NCBI RefSeq assembly: GCF_900187225.1
Contig: NZ_LT906436.1
Span: forward strand, 1,922,001-1,986,000
Direction of reading: 5' to 3'
Length of the DNA: 64,000 nucleotides
DNA from: Listeria monocytogenes
GTDB taxonomy: Bacteria > Bacillota > Bacilli > Lactobacillales > Listeriaceae
The position numbers and the translations under genes were made by a program. Under the pieces are notes generated by a model. The model was not told the origin of the DNA. It was given only the letters and a program-made list of their open reading frames with translations, and did no database searches. Positions 28,454 to 38,681 of this stretch are shown here, one piece after another; the stretch's first letter is position 1; every line of letters begins with the position of its first letter.

Positions 28454-29137
28454 CTAATTTCGATTCATATTCGTAAAAATAAGTAGCAATCTTAGAAGTT
28501 CCAGTACCGCTACGGCCATTGCAGCAACATAAGTCATCGCAGCCGCACTTAAAACTTTTTTCGCTTGTGGAAGCTCTGAGGGTGCGACAAGTCCGCCGCT
28601 TTCTAATTGAACAAGTGCTCGTTTACTAGCGTCAAATTCAACGGGTAACGTAATTAATTGGAAAAGTACACCTACCGCCATCAAAATAATCCCTAGCAAC
28701 ATGAAACTAGCAACGTTTGCAAGCATTCCGATAATTAAGAACACCCAAGAAATATTGGAACTAAACATTGTTACAGGAACAAGCGCTGAACGAAAACGCA
28801 TAAATGCATAATCTTGCTGATCTTGAATCGCGTGTCCTACTTCGTGGGCTGCAACAGCTGCCCCGGCGATAGAACGACCGCGGAAGTTAGCTTCAGAAAG
28901 AAAAACCGCTTTTTTTCGAGGATCATAGTGGTCACTTAACATTCCATTTGTTTCATGCACAGGAACATTCGTTAAACCATTGGTATCCAAAATATGACGT
29001 GCAACCTCGGCACCAGTTAAACCATTTGCCACGCCAACTTTGGAATAGTGCGCATAGGTAGTTTTTACCCGATACTGTGCCCAAAGCGGGATTGCCGCAA
29101 CGATAATAAAATAAATAATATACTGACTAAACGACAT
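28454..29137 (-). CDS. YugP-type membrane zinc metallopeptidase
   Basis: 227 residues. Zinc site HEVGH (HExxH) in VAAHEVGHAIQDQQDY at about residues 90-105, preceded by an N-terminal membrane segment and followed by three more hydrophobic stretches, the last at the C-terminus. This is the neutral zinc metallopeptidase family of Bacillus YugP (PF04298). The substrate is unknown; membrane-protein turnover is a guess. AGGAGG ribosome binding site. Interrupts the Bacillus-like order between ypjA and ypjD. Confidence 0.87.
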   Translation of the reverse strand: MSFSQYIIYFIIVAAIPLWAQYRVKTTYAHYSKVGVANGLTGAEVARHILDTNGLTNVPVHETNGMLSDHYDPRKKAVFLSEANFRGRSIAGAAVAAHEVGHAIQDQQDYAFMRFRSALVPVTMFSSNISWVFLIIGMLANVASFMLLGIILMAVGVLFQLITLPVEFDASKRALVQLESGGLVAPSELPQAKKVLSAAAMTYVAAMAVAVLELLRLLLIFTNMNRN

Positions 29138-29222
29138 CTAATCATCTTCCTCCTACTACTTTTTTTCAGTGAATATCCTTATCTCTTAGTATAAATTAAC
29201 TACCACCAAGACTCAACCTCTT

Positions 29223-29819
29223 TCACTCATCATGAGGAAATTCTAATGTAAGATGCTTATTTTTTATCGTTTTATCATATACAAACCATAGAACGAGTAC
29301 TGTTAACCAAAATGTTGCATAACCAATTTCCGGTAAGTATTTTTCTAGCCCCATATAAATCGGCATTTGACCAAATACATAATCAATCACATCATTATGA
29401 AACACCCATACCGCTGCAATCATAAAATGCCCTATTCGAAAACGATAAAACGGCGCATAAAGAATACCTTCTACTGCCATAAAACCATGCGTCAAAATTA
29501 ATACCACAGAGCCCCAAACTAGCACTCCTTGATCAACCATATAAAAAATATTCATGCCGACTGCCCACAAACCATATTTCACTAAACATACAAATCCTAG
29601 CGCTTCCATTAAAGGCCAATGCTTTTTCCCAAGAAAAGCAACAAGCGCCAAAGTGAAGAACAAAATCGCCGTTGGACTATCAGGTACAAATAACCAAAAA
29701 CGCGGCTCTGTCATTTGTAATTGCGGTAAATACCATATGTATCCATAAATCGCTCCGAGTAAATTACCAAAGAAAAGTAATCGTAGAAAAGCCCGATTTG
29801 CAAGTAAACTATATAACAA
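29223..29819 (-). CDS. ypjA: DUF1405 membrane protein (YpjA-like)
   Basis: 198 residues, five to six hydrophobic segments, rich in Trp and Tyr (YGYIWYLPQ, FWLTVLVLWFVYD). A single conserved motif region FRIGHFMIAAVWVFHNDVIDY is visible. Function unknown. The start is TTG at 29819 with GGGAG ten nt upstream. That ribosome binding site begins right after the T-run of a terminator-like hairpin, leaving no room for a promoter downstream of it, so expression should depend on readthrough from ypiA-reoY or on a start inside the hairpin. Confidence 0.8.
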   Translation of the reverse strand: MLYSLLANRAFLRLLFFGNLLGAIYGYIWYLPQLQMTEPRFWLFVPDSPTAILFFTLALVAFLGKKHWPLMEALGFVCLVKYGLWAVGMNIFYMVDQGVLVWGSVVLILTHGFMAVEGILYAPFYRFRIGHFMIAAVWVFHNDVIDYVFGQMPIYMGLEKYLPEIGYATFWLTVLVLWFVYDKTIKNKHLTLEFPHDE

Positions 29820-29836
29820 TATTCCCCAGCTCCCTT

Positions 29837-29903
29837 AAAAAATCCTAGCACAGCAATGAAATGATGCAGTTTTCACATCATTTCCCTACTAACTAGGATT
29901 TAT
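29837..29903 (-). terminator. Structured terminator between reoY and the DUF1405 gene
   Basis: Outer arms AAATCCTAG/CTAGGATTT enclose a second perfect inverted repeat GAAATGATG/CATCATTTC. On the minus strand it ends in TTTTTT followed at once by AAGGGAG, the ribosome binding site of the next gene. Confidence 0.7.
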
Positions 29904-29906
29904 TCC

Positions 29907-30452
29907 TTATTCTTTTTCCGTATCCATTTGCTGTAAAATTCGAACTAACTTATGAAAAGCGGCTTCATCACGTGTATCCAGCGCCTCATCGATTTGTTGT
30001 AATACTTTTTCTCTTGAAAATTGGTGCACAGATTGATAAATAAGCGCATCCGCCATTTCTTTCTCCTCATCCGCAAGCTTCACTGCTGCAAAAGGATTGT
30101 CTTCACGAACAAGTGCATATTCAGGTGAAGACATTGCCTCTTCAAAATGAAGTTCAACGTATAATTCTTCGTCCCAATTTAACCGAATATCATGAAATGC
30201 TTTTTCTGGATCAGTTGTCATAATGTTACCTTTAAAAAATAGGAACGGTTCGGATTCAACACCGTGAGCACTAAGTGAAAGCCCACGCGCACACCCTTCC
30301 AAATTATCAACAAAATGAACATATTTTACAATTTGATCATGGCCCGCAATGTAATTTAAAACCCACATTGCTTCTCTAGTCTTCATCTGGTGTTTATTTA
30401 AAAACCAGCGAATAAAATCTTTCTTCTCGTCTATTGAAATGGATGCCTTCAT
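29907..30452 (-). CDS. reoY: ReoY (YpiB/UPF0302), regulator of MurA turnover
   Basis: 181 residues, soluble. The UPF0302 domain (about 1-110, [20 protein letters not shown]...[10 protein letters not shown]) is followed by a C-terminal helical segment ([18 protein letters not shown]). The L. monocytogenes protein at this locus (lmo1921) was shown genetically to promote ClpCP-dependent degradation of MurA and thus restrain peptidoglycan synthesis. Assignment comes from family plus the ypiA-ypiB order. It follows ypiA by 35 nt. Confidence 0.9.
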   Translation of the reverse strand: MKASISIDEKKDFIRWFLNKHQMKTREAMWVLNYIAGHDQIVKYVHFVDNLEGCARGLSLSAHGVESEPFLFFKGNIMTTDPEKAFHDIRLNWDEELYVELHFEEAMSSPEYALVREDNPFAAVKLADEEKEMADALIYQSVHQFSREKVLQQIDEALDTRDEAAFHKLVRILQQMDTEKE

Positions 30453-30487
30453 CTTTCCTCAGTCCCTTCCTGTATTCTTTTTAGCGT

Positions 30488-31741
30488 TTAATCAAATAAT
30501 GATAAAATCTCTGTGTCTTCTGGCTCTAGTTCCAAATAATTACGCAAAATTTCTTGTGATTTTGCGTGTTCGCCTTCTTCTCTTAAAAATAAACCATATT
30601 CTTTTAAGAAGGTAGGATTATTTGTAAAGTGCGAATAAGCCAGTTCATAATTTGCTTTTGCTTTATTATATTGTTCTGTTTCCTGATATGCAACACTTAC
30701 GTCCCAGAAAATTTGTGGTTCAGAAACAACTTCTTCCCCAAGGCCTTCTACTAATTCGATGACCCCTTCATAGTCTTCCTTCGCAAGTAATAATTTGTTC
30801 AGCTGCATAATTGCTTCCGAGTACTCCTCATCCAGCACAATCGCCTGACGATAAAATTCTTCTGCTTCTTCTGGCAAACGTAACGTAACAGCCAGTTTCC
30901 CAGCTTCAAGGAACATTTCTTTATTAAATTCATCTTGCGTTAAACCGTCTTTAAGTACCGCAATTGCTTTTTCCGGTTCGCCATTTTCTTCGTAGCTTTT
31001 TGCTAAATAAGAATAGAGCGTTGTGTAAGAAGGATCGTGTTCACGCAAATGTTCCAGCGCATGAATCGCTTTCGTGTAATCTTTGGCCTGATAAGCCGTT
31101 AATCCCATCCCGAAAAGAGTGTCGACCGACTCTTTATCCTCAAGTGCCCGCTCGTAGTAAGACAGCGCTTCTTCAAACGCTCCACTAGCAGCAAACGCTT
31201 CGGCAATCCGTTCATAAACAGACACCGCACCATTCGAAATAATCGTTAACCCGGCTTCAACAGCTGTTTGATAAGACTGCACAGCGGACGCGAATCTTGC
31301 TTGCGATAAATAATATTCCCCAAGTGCAAAATCAATAATCGGCTCATTTGGCGCCATTTGTTTGGCTTCTAGTAATTTTTGCTCACTTACTTCAAACAAC
31401 CCTTGCATTTGATATAAATCAGCTAACACGAGCAAACTTTCAATATATGCTTCGTCTTCTTTATTTACTTTTTCTAAATAGTCTTGCGCAGAATCAATAT
31501 CGTCTTTCTCAAGTGCGACCTCAGCTGCACGGACAAGTAACTCGCCTTCATCCTTGTATTTTGCTAACAGAAGTTCGTACAAATCTTCCGTTTCATCTAA
31601 AAAGCCGAGTGTAAACAATTCTTCTGCTAAATAATATTGTTCTTCATCTGTTCCCGCTTGCACTACTTCATCAAAATACTTCTTCGCAAGCGCCATATCT
31701 TCATGCTCTAACGCATGTAACATTTTATTAGCTAATTCCAT
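30488..31741 (-). CDS. ypiA: TPR protein YpiA
   Basis: 417 residues built almost entirely of tetratricopeptide repeats (for example AEDLYELLLAKYKDEGELL, ALSYYERALEDKESVDTLFG, AEEFYRQAIVLDEEYSEAI), acidic, no signal or membrane segment; a protein-protein scaffold. The frame is open to 31852, but the ATG at 31741 with GAAGGTG upstream fits the Bacillus YpiA length. First gene of ypiA-reoY, with a TATAAT promoter just upstream, so a shared role with ReoY is plausible. Confidence 0.9.
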   Translation of the reverse strand: MELANKMLHALEHEDMALAKKYFDEVVQAGTDEEQYYLAEELFTLGFLDETEDLYELLLAKYKDEGELLVRAAEVALEKDDIDSAQDYLEKVNKEDEAYIESLLVLADLYQMQGLFEVSEQKLLEAKQMAPNEPIIDFALGEYYLSQARFASAVQSYQTAVEAGLTIISNGAVSVYERIAEAFAASGAFEEALSYYERALEDKESVDTLFGMGLTAYQAKDYTKAIHALEHLREHDPSYTTLYSYLAKSYEENGEPEKAIAVLKDGLTQDEFNKEMFLEAGKLAVTLRLPEEAEEFYRQAIVLDEEYSEAIMQLNKLLLAKEDYEGVIELVEGLGEEVVSEPQIFWDVSVAYQETEQYNKAKANYELAYSHFTNNPTFLKEYGLFLREEGEHAKSQEILRNYLELEPEDTEILSLFD

Positions 31742-31775
31742 TTCTGCACCTTCTTTAATAATAAGTCGTTTTTCT

Positions 31776-31781
31776 ATTATA
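31776..31781 (-). promoter_or_regulatory. -10 box of ypiA-reoY
   Basis: Perfect TATAAT on the minus strand 34 nt before the ypiA start codon. The -35 (TTTTCT at 17 nt) is weak. Confidence 0.5.
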
Positions 31782-31828
31782 CCATTAGTTCGCTTATAAG
31801 AAAAAGTGATTGCCTCTCTTAAATAAAA

Positions 31829-31864
31829 TACCAGCGCTGATGTGATTAGCATACAGCACTGGTA
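31829..31864 (-). terminator. Terminator of the aro operon
   Basis: 11-bp stem TACCAGYGCTG (31829-31839 with 31854-31864, one G-T pair) followed by TTTTATTT on the minus strand, directly after aroA. Confidence 0.83.
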
Positions 31865-31871
31865 GAAGTTG

Positions 31872-33158
31872 TTATTTTAATAGTGAACGAATATCTTCAA
31901 AGAAAGTTGGATACGAAACAGAAACTGCTTCTGGACGTTCTAATTCCACATCGCCTTCCTCAACAAGAAGTGCAGCAATTTGCAGCATCATCCCAATGCG
32001 GTGATCGCCGTAACTCGTTACATTGGCCGCATGAAGTGGTGTTTTCCCGCGAATAATTAAGCCGTCTTCGGTTGGCGTAATATCAGCACCCATTTTGTTT
32101 AGCTCCGTAGCAACGGCATCGATACGATTCGTTTCTTTGACTTTTAATTCAGCTGCATCTTTAATAATCGTTGTTCCTTCTGCTTGTGTTGCTAAAAGCG
32201 CGATAACTGGAATTTCATCAATTAAACGAGGAATAATATCGCCATCAATTTCTGTTCCTTTTAACTTACTCGTTTTGACAACAACAGTGCCCGCTAATTT
32301 CCCAGTACTTCTGCTGGAATCTTTGACAACTAAACTGCCACCCATTTGCTTAACCACATCAAAAATTCCAGTTCTAGTAGGATTTAAGCCAACATGAGTT
32401 AGTTCAATCTCACTGCCTGGCGTGATTAAACCAGCAACGATAAAGAATGCTGCGGAGGAAACGTCGCCTGGCACTGTCATTTCTTGCCCGGTGAATTTTT
32501 GACCGCCTTTGACGCGAATGGTTAAGCCGTCCATTTCAATTTCACCACCAAATTGGCGAATCATATGTTCCGTATGATCACGTGTTTTTTCTTTTTCATG
32601 GATAATCGTTTCACCTTCCGCTTGCAAGGCTGCGAAAATAATTGCACTTTTCACTTGTGCACTAGCGACTGGCATATGGTATTCCATTCGTTTTAATGAT
32701 TGCTTCCCTGTAATCGTAATCGGCGCAAATTCAGAACCGTCTTTACCATGCATTTTTGCCCCCATTTGTTGTAGCGGCAGCATGACGCGGTTCATTGGGC
32801 GTTTCGCGATGGATTCGTCCCCTAAAATAACTGTATCAAAATCTCGCCCAGCTAAAATACCCATCATTAAACGAATTGTCGTACCTGAGTTACCAATATC
32901 AAGTGGACCATCCGCTTGTTTCAGCCCATCAAAACCAGTGCCATGCACAATAATTTCTTCATCCGTTTCTTCAATTTTCACACCTAATGCTTTGAATGCC
33001 TTAATCGTTCCTAGGCAATCATCTGCACGTAAGAAATGACGAATGACCGTTTTTCCTTCTGCAATGGCCCCAAACATAATACTGCGGTGGGACATTGATT
33101 TGTCGCCAGGGACTGTGATTGCACCAACCAGCCCTTGTTTATTTGTAATTAATTTCAT
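31872..33158 (-). CDS. aroA: 3-phosphoshikimate 1-carboxyvinyltransferase (EPSP synthase)
   Basis: 428 residues. Joins PEP and shikimate 3-phosphate; sixth step to chorismate. Substrate-binding [30 protein letters not shown] (the LxxGxxGTxxR region) and [10 protein letters not shown] are intact. The frame is open to 33281 over tyrA, but the ATG at 33158 with GGAG ten nt upstream gives the normal N-terminus MKLITNKQG. Last gene of aroC-aroB-aroH-hisC-tyrA-aroA. Called aroE in Bacillus and Listeria naming. Confidence 0.95.
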   Translation of the reverse strand: MKLITNKQGLVGAITVPGDKSMSHRSIMFGAIAEGKTVIRHFLRADDCLGTIKAFKALGVKIEETDEEIIVHGTGFDGLKQADGPLDIGNSGTTIRLMMGILAGRDFDTVILGDESIAKRPMNRVMLPLQQMGAKMHGKDGSEFAPITITGKQSLKRMEYHMPVASAQVKSAIIFAALQAEGETIIHEKEKTRDHTEHMIRQFGGEIEMDGLTIRVKGGQKFTGQEMTVPGDVSSAAFFIVAGLITPGSEIELTHVGLNPTRTGIFDVVKQMGGSLVVKDSSRSTGKLAGTVVVKTSKLKGTEIDGDIIPRLIDEIPVIALLATQAEGTTIIKDAAELKVKETNRIDAVATELNKMGADITPTEDGLIIRGKTPLHAANVTSYGDHRIGMMLQIAALLVEEGDVELERPEAVSVSYPTFFEDIRSLLK

Positions 33159-33171
33159 CGTCATTTCGCTC

Positions 33172-34275
33172 CTATTCGTAATGGCATGTATAGTTACTTC
33201 GTGTTTCAATGCAACGCTTCGCCCGGTCCCTGTCTTCATCCGATTGGAAAGTAATTTGTAACACACCGAAAATATCTTCACGTGTTTCCAAAATCTTGAT
33301 GTTCGTTAAACTAATTTCTTCTTCGCCTAGATACCTAGTCACCTCAGAGATAACCCCAGGATAATCTGGTACGTCGACAAATAAATCGTAAAAAGATGGA
33401 ATCGCACCGCCTTGATGAACTGGAAGTGAATCTCGAAATTCTTTTGCCCCATCAAAAAAGGCGTAAATAGAAGTCGCATCTTCACTTTCAAGCATCTCAA
33501 GCGCTTGGTTCATACTATCTCGCCAAATCGTCAGCTGTTTCGTTAACGTTTTTTGGTTACTAATAGATATATCCGTCCACATTCTTGGATCAGACGAAGC
33601 AACCCGTGTAATATCACGAAATCCTCCAGCTGCTAGACGAAATGCGGCGGGATGTTCTTCAGTAAAACTTTGCGTCTGATTCACTAAAGCGGCTGCCACG
33701 ATATGCGGTAAGTGGCTCAACATGCCAGTAATTTCATCATGCTCATTTGGTGATAATACTAAGAATTTAGCATTCGTACCAGACAGCCATGTTTTTAGGT
33801 CAGTCACGTTGTCTTCTGTCACGTCTTTTGTTGGTGTTAACAAATAATAAGCATTTTCAAACAAAAGTTCTTTGGCAGCACGGACGCCACTTTTATGCGA
33901 ACCCGCCATTGGGTGCCCGCCAATGAACGTAATACCACTTTCTCTAAGTGCCGTGGATGCTTCCATGATGGTTCCTTTTGTACTACCTGTATCCGTAACA
34001 ATTACATTTTTCTTTAAACGTAATCCGGGTAAACGTGTTAATAACTGTTCTGTTTCTTTTACTGGACAACAGAAGATAAGTAAATCTGCTTTTGGTCCAT
34101 CTATTAAAATACTTTCGCCAATTTCGTCAATGACGCCGAGAGACTTTCCAACTTCTAACGAATGATAGGAAACGTCAATCCCGATAATATGTGCTTCTGG
34201 GTGTTTGGCTTTAATCGCAAGGGCAATAGAACCGCCAATTAACCCAAGTCCAACAATAACTACTGTCCCTTTCAT
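33172..34275 (-). CDS. tyrA: Prephenate dehydrogenase with ACT domain
   Basis: 367 residues. NAD-dependent conversion of prephenate to 4-hydroxyphenylpyruvate for tyrosine. Rossmann loop [12 protein letters not shown] at the N-terminus, catalytic His in [12 protein letters not shown], then a C-terminal ACT domain (about 295-365, [20 protein letters not shown]) expected to bind an aromatic amino acid for feedback control. It lies 21 nt after hisC and 13 nt before aroA. TTGGAGG ribosome binding site. Confidence 0.95.
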   Translation of the reverse strand: MKGTVVIVGLGLIGGSIALAIKAKHPEAHIIGIDVSYHSLEVGKSLGVIDEIGESILIDGPKADLLIFCCPVKETEQLLTRLPGLRLKKNVIVTDTGSTKGTIMEASTALRESGITFIGGHPMAGSHKSGVRAAKELLFENAYYLLTPTKDVTEDNVTDLKTWLSGTNAKFLVLSPNEHDEITGMLSHLPHIVAAALVNQTQSFTEEHPAAFRLAAGGFRDITRVASSDPRMWTDISISNQKTLTKQLTIWRDSMNQALEMLESEDATSIYAFFDGAKEFRDSLPVHQGGAIPSFYDLFVDVPDYPGVISEVTRYLGEEEISLTNIKILETREDIFGVLQITFQSDEDRDRAKRCIETRSNYTCHYE

Positions 34276-34296
34276 TCAAAAAACGCCTCCAAACAC

Positions 34297-35379
34297 TTAC
34301 AATAATTTTTCTAAAAGTGCAATTACCGCACTATTTTCCTCTTCTTTTCCGATCGTAATTCGAACAGCAGTTGGGAAACCAAGCGCCGCGCCAGAACGCG
34401 TAATATAGCCATTTTTTTCCAAGTAGCTAAAAATAGTTCTTGCTTCGATTCCTAAATCTATTAAAACAAAGTTGCCATTCGCTGGATATAGTTTTACTTG
34501 TTCAAAACGTTTCGCAAACGCTTCGTATTGTTTAATTCCATTTGCATTAGAAATTCTGCATGCCTCAATAAAAGCTTGATCCTTAATTGCTTCAATAGCC
34601 AATTTTTGACCAATGCTCGTCGTGTTAAACGGCGGACGTACAATATTAAGTTGATTGATGATTTCTTTATCCGCAATGCCATAACCGACACGGGCACTTG
34701 CCAAACCATAAATTTTACTAAAAGTCCGGGTAATAATTAAATTTTTATACCTACGAATTAAATGTTCATGTTTTTCAGGTTGTGGTGTCACATATTCAAT
34801 GTATGCTTCATCTAAAACAACCAGTACATCATTTGGTACTTTGTCTAAAAACGCTTGAATATCCGCTAATTCAATATAATTCCCAGTTGGGTTATTCGGA
34901 TTGCAAACCCAAACAATCGTCGTATTGTCATCAATCGCATTCAACATACCATCTAAATCATGCGCACCATCCACAAGTAGCGGAATTTCTCTTACTTCGG
35001 CGCCTTCGATTAACGCATTTTGACGATACTGCACAAATGTCGGTGTCGCCATCACTGTATTTTTTGTCGTATCTAGTAAAACCCGCGTCAACAGTTCAAT
35101 CAGTTCATCCACACCAGCTGTAAAAATCAATTCCTCTTCTTCCAGTTGATAGAAATCAGCGACCACTGTACGCAAGCTAGAAGCCCAACCATCTGGATAA
35201 ATTTCTGTTTCCACGTTAGAATTTGCTTGAAGAGCCGCCACTTTTGGAGAAGTTCCCAGTGGGTTTTCGTTGGATGACAGTTTGGTAATTTTCGTTAAAC
35301 CAAGTTCTGCCATCACTTCTTCTTCGCGTTTCCCTGGCTTATAAGAAGATAGACCTGCAAGAGATTTTTTCCATTTCAT
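34297..35379 (-). CDS. hisC: Histidinol-phosphate/aromatic aminotransferase
   Basis: 360 residues. Class I/II PLP aminotransferase with [10 protein letters not shown], the PLP lysine in [16 protein letters not shown] and the C-terminal arginine in [11 protein letters not shown]. In Bacillus the hisC of the aromatic operon serves both histidine and Phe/Tyr synthesis; its position between aroH and tyrA argues the same here. The ATG overlaps the aroH stop by one base (TAATG). Confidence 0.93.
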   Translation of the reverse strand: MKWKKSLAGLSSYKPGKREEEVMAELGLTKITKLSSNENPLGTSPKVAALQANSNVETEIYPDGWASSLRTVVADFYQLEEEELIFTAGVDELIELLTRVLLDTTKNTVMATPTFVQYRQNALIEGAEVREIPLLVDGAHDLDGMLNAIDDNTTIVWVCNPNNPTGNYIELADIQAFLDKVPNDVLVVLDEAYIEYVTPQPEKHEHLIRRYKNLIITRTFSKIYGLASARVGYGIADKEIINQLNIVRPPFNTTSIGQKLAIEAIKDQAFIEACRISNANGIKQYEAFAKRFEQVKLYPANGNFVLIDLGIEARTIFSYLEKNGYITRSGAALGFPTAVRITIGKEEENSAVIALLEKLL

Positions 35380-35753
35380 TACGCATCCCCCTCTTTCACT
35401 AAATCTGGGCGCAATACTTTTGCTCCGCGTAAGTAAACATGGTTAATCGCTCCAAGTGGCTTATGTAAATCTGTGAATACCATGAAGCGAATGCACATAG
35501 GAAGCGAATTCGGCACCGGAATTTCTTGCATCCCCATAACAGGCACTAGTTCAAATCCAGGTGTTTCACGGACAGCCTTCGCTGGAAAAGCAGCAGAAAT
35601 ATCTTCTGTCACCGTAATAATTACCGATGTAAGTTGCTCACTATTCGTGACTTCATTCTGAGTTAAAATTTCTTCAAATAATTCTTTCGTCGCTGCATAA
35701 ATTTCTTCAGGTATATTAGTTTCTATTGTCGTTGCCCCTCGAATCGCTCTCAA
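35379..35753 (-). CDS. aroH: Chorismate mutase, AroH class
   Basis: 124 residues. Rearranges chorismate to prephenate. This is the trimeric AroH fold ([39 protein letters not shown] with the catalytic Arg), not the helical AroQ type. TTG start at 35753 whose last two bases form part of the aroB stop (TTGA), with GGGAGG eight nt upstream. Confidence 0.94.
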   Translation of the reverse strand: MRAIRGATTIETNIPEEIYAATKELFEEILTQNEVTNSEQLTSVIITVTEDISAAFPAKAVRETPGFELVPVMGMQEIPVPNSLPMCIRFMVFTDLHKPLGAINHVYLRGAKVLRPDLVKEGDA

Positions 35754-36847
35754 ATGACATTCCCTCCCTTTCGCATCACACGTTTATATGTTTCAAAAAT
35801 CAAATCATCATCTGCTTTAAAAATAACTGGTTTACCAATTTCTTCGAGTAAAACCATACTTATTTCATTAAAAGTTGTTTTTTTATCATGACGCATATTT
35901 TCCAGTATCTTGCTAAATGGAACTGAAGCGTAAAAAGTGGTATCATAGCCCAACTGTTCTAGCCAAGTTTTAAATTCTGCTAAATCGAAATCCAGTCCGT
36001 AAATAGTCTCACTCATCGTGAGCGCATAAATCATCCCATAAGTAATCGCCTCGCCGTGTAGCCATTTACCAAAGTTTCCATAAGCTTCTAGCGCATGACC
36101 AAATGTGTGACCAAAATTCAAATACGCACGGACGCCTTGCTCGGTTTCATCTTGCGCAACGATATTTGCCTTAATTTCAATTCCGCGTTGTAAAAATGGC
36201 GTCAAATCCTTCGTATAAAAGTCTTTCGGCTCCGTAAAGGTATCCATTAAAGCACGTAATAAAGTCAGGTCACTAATGAGCGCATGTTTAATCATTTCCG
36301 CAAAACCAGAGCGCAATTCCCGTTCTGGCAAAGTAGCAAAAAACTGCGTATCATAAATGACTGCTTCTGGCTGGTAAAAGTTACCAATCATATTTTTGCC
36401 AAGTGGATGATTGATCGCAACCTTGCCACCAACCGCACTATCATGCGCGAGAACCGTCGTAGGAACTTGATAAAATGGAATCCCTCTCATGTACGTAGCG
36501 GCCACAAAACCACCTAAATCACCAATAACGCCTCCACCAAAAGCAATTAAAACCGCTTTACGATCAAGACCTGTTTCAATCATTTTTGTCATCACGTCTT
36601 CATACACACGGAACGTTTTCGCTTCTTCGCCGTTTGGTGCCACATAATAAGTGACGACAGGTAAATCAGCGAGAACCGCATCAAGTTTCGCTTTATGAAG
36701 TTCCGCCACGTGTCCGTCTGTTAAGACAAACACGTGAGAAAATTTAGCAAGGTTCTTTGTCCATTTTTCGCGGATGTCTTCTAATGCGAATTCATTAATA
36801 TATACTGGATATGTTTTACTTTTAGCACGGACTGTAATTTCTGGCAT
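35750..36847 (-). CDS. aroB: 3-dehydroquinate synthase
   Basis: 365 residues. Cyclises DAHP to dehydroquinate using NAD and a metal ion. NAD-binding GGGVIGDLGGFVAATYMRG, PTTVLAHDSAVGGKVAIN with the catalytic Lys, and metal ligands Glu in RSGFAEMIKHA and His in LNFGHTFGHALE plus WLHGEAITYGM. Two nt downstream of aroC. GAAGGAG ribosome binding site. Confidence 0.96.
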   Translation of the reverse strand: MPEITVRAKSKTYPVYINEFALEDIREKWTKNLAKFSHVFVLTDGHVAELHKAKLDAVLADLPVVTYYVAPNGEEAKTFRVYEDVMTKMIETGLDRKAVLIAFGGGVIGDLGGFVAATYMRGIPFYQVPTTVLAHDSAVGGKVAINHPLGKNMIGNFYQPEAVIYDTQFFATLPERELRSGFAEMIKHALISDLTLLRALMDTFTEPKDFYTKDLTPFLQRGIEIKANIVAQDETEQGVRAYLNFGHTFGHALEAYGNFGKWLHGEAITYGMIYALTMSETIYGLDFDLAEFKTWLEQLGYDTTFYASVPFSKILENMRHDKKTTFNEISMVLLEEIGKPVIFKADDDLIFETYKRVMRKGGNVI

Positions 36848-36849
36848 GT

Positions 36850-38016
36850 TTAAAACTCCTTCGTTAAGTTTCGGTGTTCCTCCACATGTTTTTTAAGCGT
36901 ATCAAAACGATCACCATCAAATTTTTCTAAAACAGCTACTGCAACTTCCCAAGCGACAACAGCTTCAGCTACTACGCTTGCAGCAGGTACTGCACAACTA
37001 TCCGAACGTTCTACACTTGCATTAAACGTTTCTTTTGAATCAATATCCACGCTTTGAAGTGGTTTGTATAATGTTGGAATTGGCTTCATTACGCCGCGAA
37101 CAACGATTGGCATACCATTGGTCATTCCGCCTTCGAAACCACCAAGATTGTTTGTACGTCTAGTGTAGCCATCTTCTTTACTCCATAAAATTTCATCCAT
37201 CACTTCGCTACCAGGTTTTCTAGCGGCTTCAAAACCGACACCGAATTCAGCACCTTTAAATGCATTGATACTTACAATCGCGCGAGCAATTTTCGCATCT
37301 AATTTTTTGTCCCATTGTACGTAACTACCAAGTCCAGCTGGCACGCCGCCAACAACAACTTCAACAATTCCACCAATTGTGTCGCCATTTTTCTTCGCGT
37401 CATCAATTTTTTGCATCATTTCTTCTGCAGCCACGCCGTCTAGACAACGAACTGGGGAAGCTTCGGATGTTTCTTGGATTTCTGCAACCGCGTAATCACG
37501 TGTTAAATTCGCACGCGTTCCGCCAATTTCAAGTACATGGCCGGCAACTTCAATGCCAAGTTCGTGCAATAGTTTTTTCGCTACTGCTCCTGCTGCCACG
37601 CGAACAGTCGTTTCGCGCGCGCTAGAACGTTCTAGTACATTACGCATATCGTTATGACCATATTTCATGCCGCCAACCAAATCCGCATGTCCAGGACGTG
37701 GACGGGATACGCGACGAGACTTTTCATTTTTTTCTGGAACTGGTTCAATGCTCATAACCGTTTCCCAATGCTTCCAGTCTTTATTTTCAACAAACATTGC
37801 TACGGGTGCGCCTAATGTTTTTCCGTGACGAATTCCTGCCGTGATTTGTACTTGGTCTTTTTCGATACGCATCCGCGCCCCACGACCATGCCCACCTTGT
37901 CTTCTTTTTAGTTCTTTGTTTACATCTTCTGCTAGTAGAGGCATTCCTGCTGGTAACCCCTCAATAATTGTTGTAAGCCCCGGTCCGTGTGATTCTCCTG
38001 CCGTTAAGTATCTCAT
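36850..38016 (-). CDS. aroC: Chorismate synthase
   Basis: 388 residues. Removes phosphate from EPSP to give chorismate, needing reduced FMN. Signatures [45 protein letters not shown] (split here as [13 protein letters not shown] and [13 protein letters not shown]) and [15 protein letters not shown] are present. First gene of the aro operon with its own promoter about 80 nt upstream. Called aroF in Bacillus. Confidence 0.95.
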   Translation of the reverse strand: MRYLTAGESHGPGLTTIIEGLPAGMPLLAEDVNKELKRRQGGHGRGARMRIEKDQVQITAGIRHGKTLGAPVAMFVENKDWKHWETVMSIEPVPEKNEKSRRVSRPRPGHADLVGGMKYGHNDMRNVLERSSARETTVRVAAGAVAKKLLHELGIEVAGHVLEIGGTRANLTRDYAVAEIQETSEASPVRCLDGVAAEEMMQKIDDAKKNGDTIGGIVEVVVGGVPAGLGSYVQWDKKLDAKIARAIVSINAFKGAEFGVGFEAARKPGSEVMDEILWSKEDGYTRRTNNLGGFEGGMTNGMPIVVRGVMKPIPTLYKPLQSVDIDSKETFNASVERSDSCAVPAASVVAEAVVAWEVAVAVLEKFDGDRFDTLKKHVEEHRNLTKEF

Positions 38017-38043
38017 CTGCTCATCTCTCCTTTTTCTATTTCA

Positions 38044-38058
38044 GCTAGATTTTCTAGC
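38044..38058. repeat. Small hairpin in the aroC leader
   Basis: Perfect 6-bp stem GCTAGA/TCTAGC with a 3-nt loop in the predicted 70-nt leader of aroC. No T-run follows, so it is not a terminator; possible role in mRNA stability only. Confidence 0.3.
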
Positions 38059-38093
38059 GTTTATATTTTAGCGCTTTAAAGTATATGTGTAAT

Positions 38094-38122
38094 ATCTTAA
38101 CATATGAGAAGCTAGAACACAA
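38094..38122 (-). promoter_or_regulatory. Promoter of the aro operon
   Basis: Minus strand TTGTGT (38117-38122), 17-nt spacer, TAAGAT (38094-38099). Located between the ndk terminator and aroC. Confidence 0.5.
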
Positions 38123-38188
38123 TACTTTCGTTTCATTCTTTCATCTTACCAAAAAACGGCATTAAATGGTAATTTCTCTATGAAAAAA

Positions 38189-38210
38189 GAGCCTAGGTTT
38201 CCCTAAACTC
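38189..38210 (-). terminator. ndk terminator
   Basis: 9-bp stem GAGYYTAGG (38189-38197 with 38202-38210, two G-T pairs, 4-nt loop) followed on the minus strand by TTTTTT. It separates folE-hepS-menG-hepT-ndk from the aro operon. Confidence 0.82.
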
Positions 38211-38219
38211 TATACTATG

Positions 38220-38663
38220 CTAAATCCAAGTGTCGACTGCTTTTTGATAGCTTAAAATTTCGTCCGGTGCAAAAAACAACTGAATTTCCCGCTGCGCACT
38301 TTCTGGGCTATCCGATCCATGAATCACATTTCGATTTGTATGTATCGCATAATCTGCACGAATTGTTCCGGGGTCAGCTTCTAACGGATTTGTTTTCCCC
38401 ATCATCCGACGTGCCGTTGCAATCGCATCGTCTCCTTCTAGCACCATCGCAAACACCGGCCCTGAAGTAATAAATCCAATTAAATCCTCGAAAAAAGATT
38501 TTCCAATATGTTCCGCGTAATGTTTTTCTGCTAGTTCGCGGTCGATTTGCATTAATTTTCCAGCAACTATTTTTAAGCCTTTTTTCTCTATTCTTGTGAC
38601 AATTTCACCAATAAGTCCTCGTTCTACACTATCCGGTTTAACCATTACATAAGTTTGTTCCAT
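38220..38663 (-). CDS. ndk: Nucleoside diphosphate kinase
   Basis: 147 residues. Phosphorylates NDPs from [19 protein letters not shown] begins the fold and the phospho-histidine is in [19 protein letters not shown] ribosome binding site; 18 nt after hepT. In Bacillus cheR sits between ndk and the chorismate synthase gene; here there is only a terminator and promoter. Confidence 0.96.
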   Translation of the reverse strand: MEQTYVMVKPDSVERGLIGEIVTRIEKKGLKIVAGKLMQIDRELAEKHYAEHIGKSFFEDLIGFITSGPVFAMVLEGDDAIATARRMMGKTNPLEADPGTIRADYAIHTNRNVIHGSDSPESAQREIQLFFAPDEILSYQKAVDTWI

Positions 38664-38681
38664 AAAGAATCCTCCCTCACG

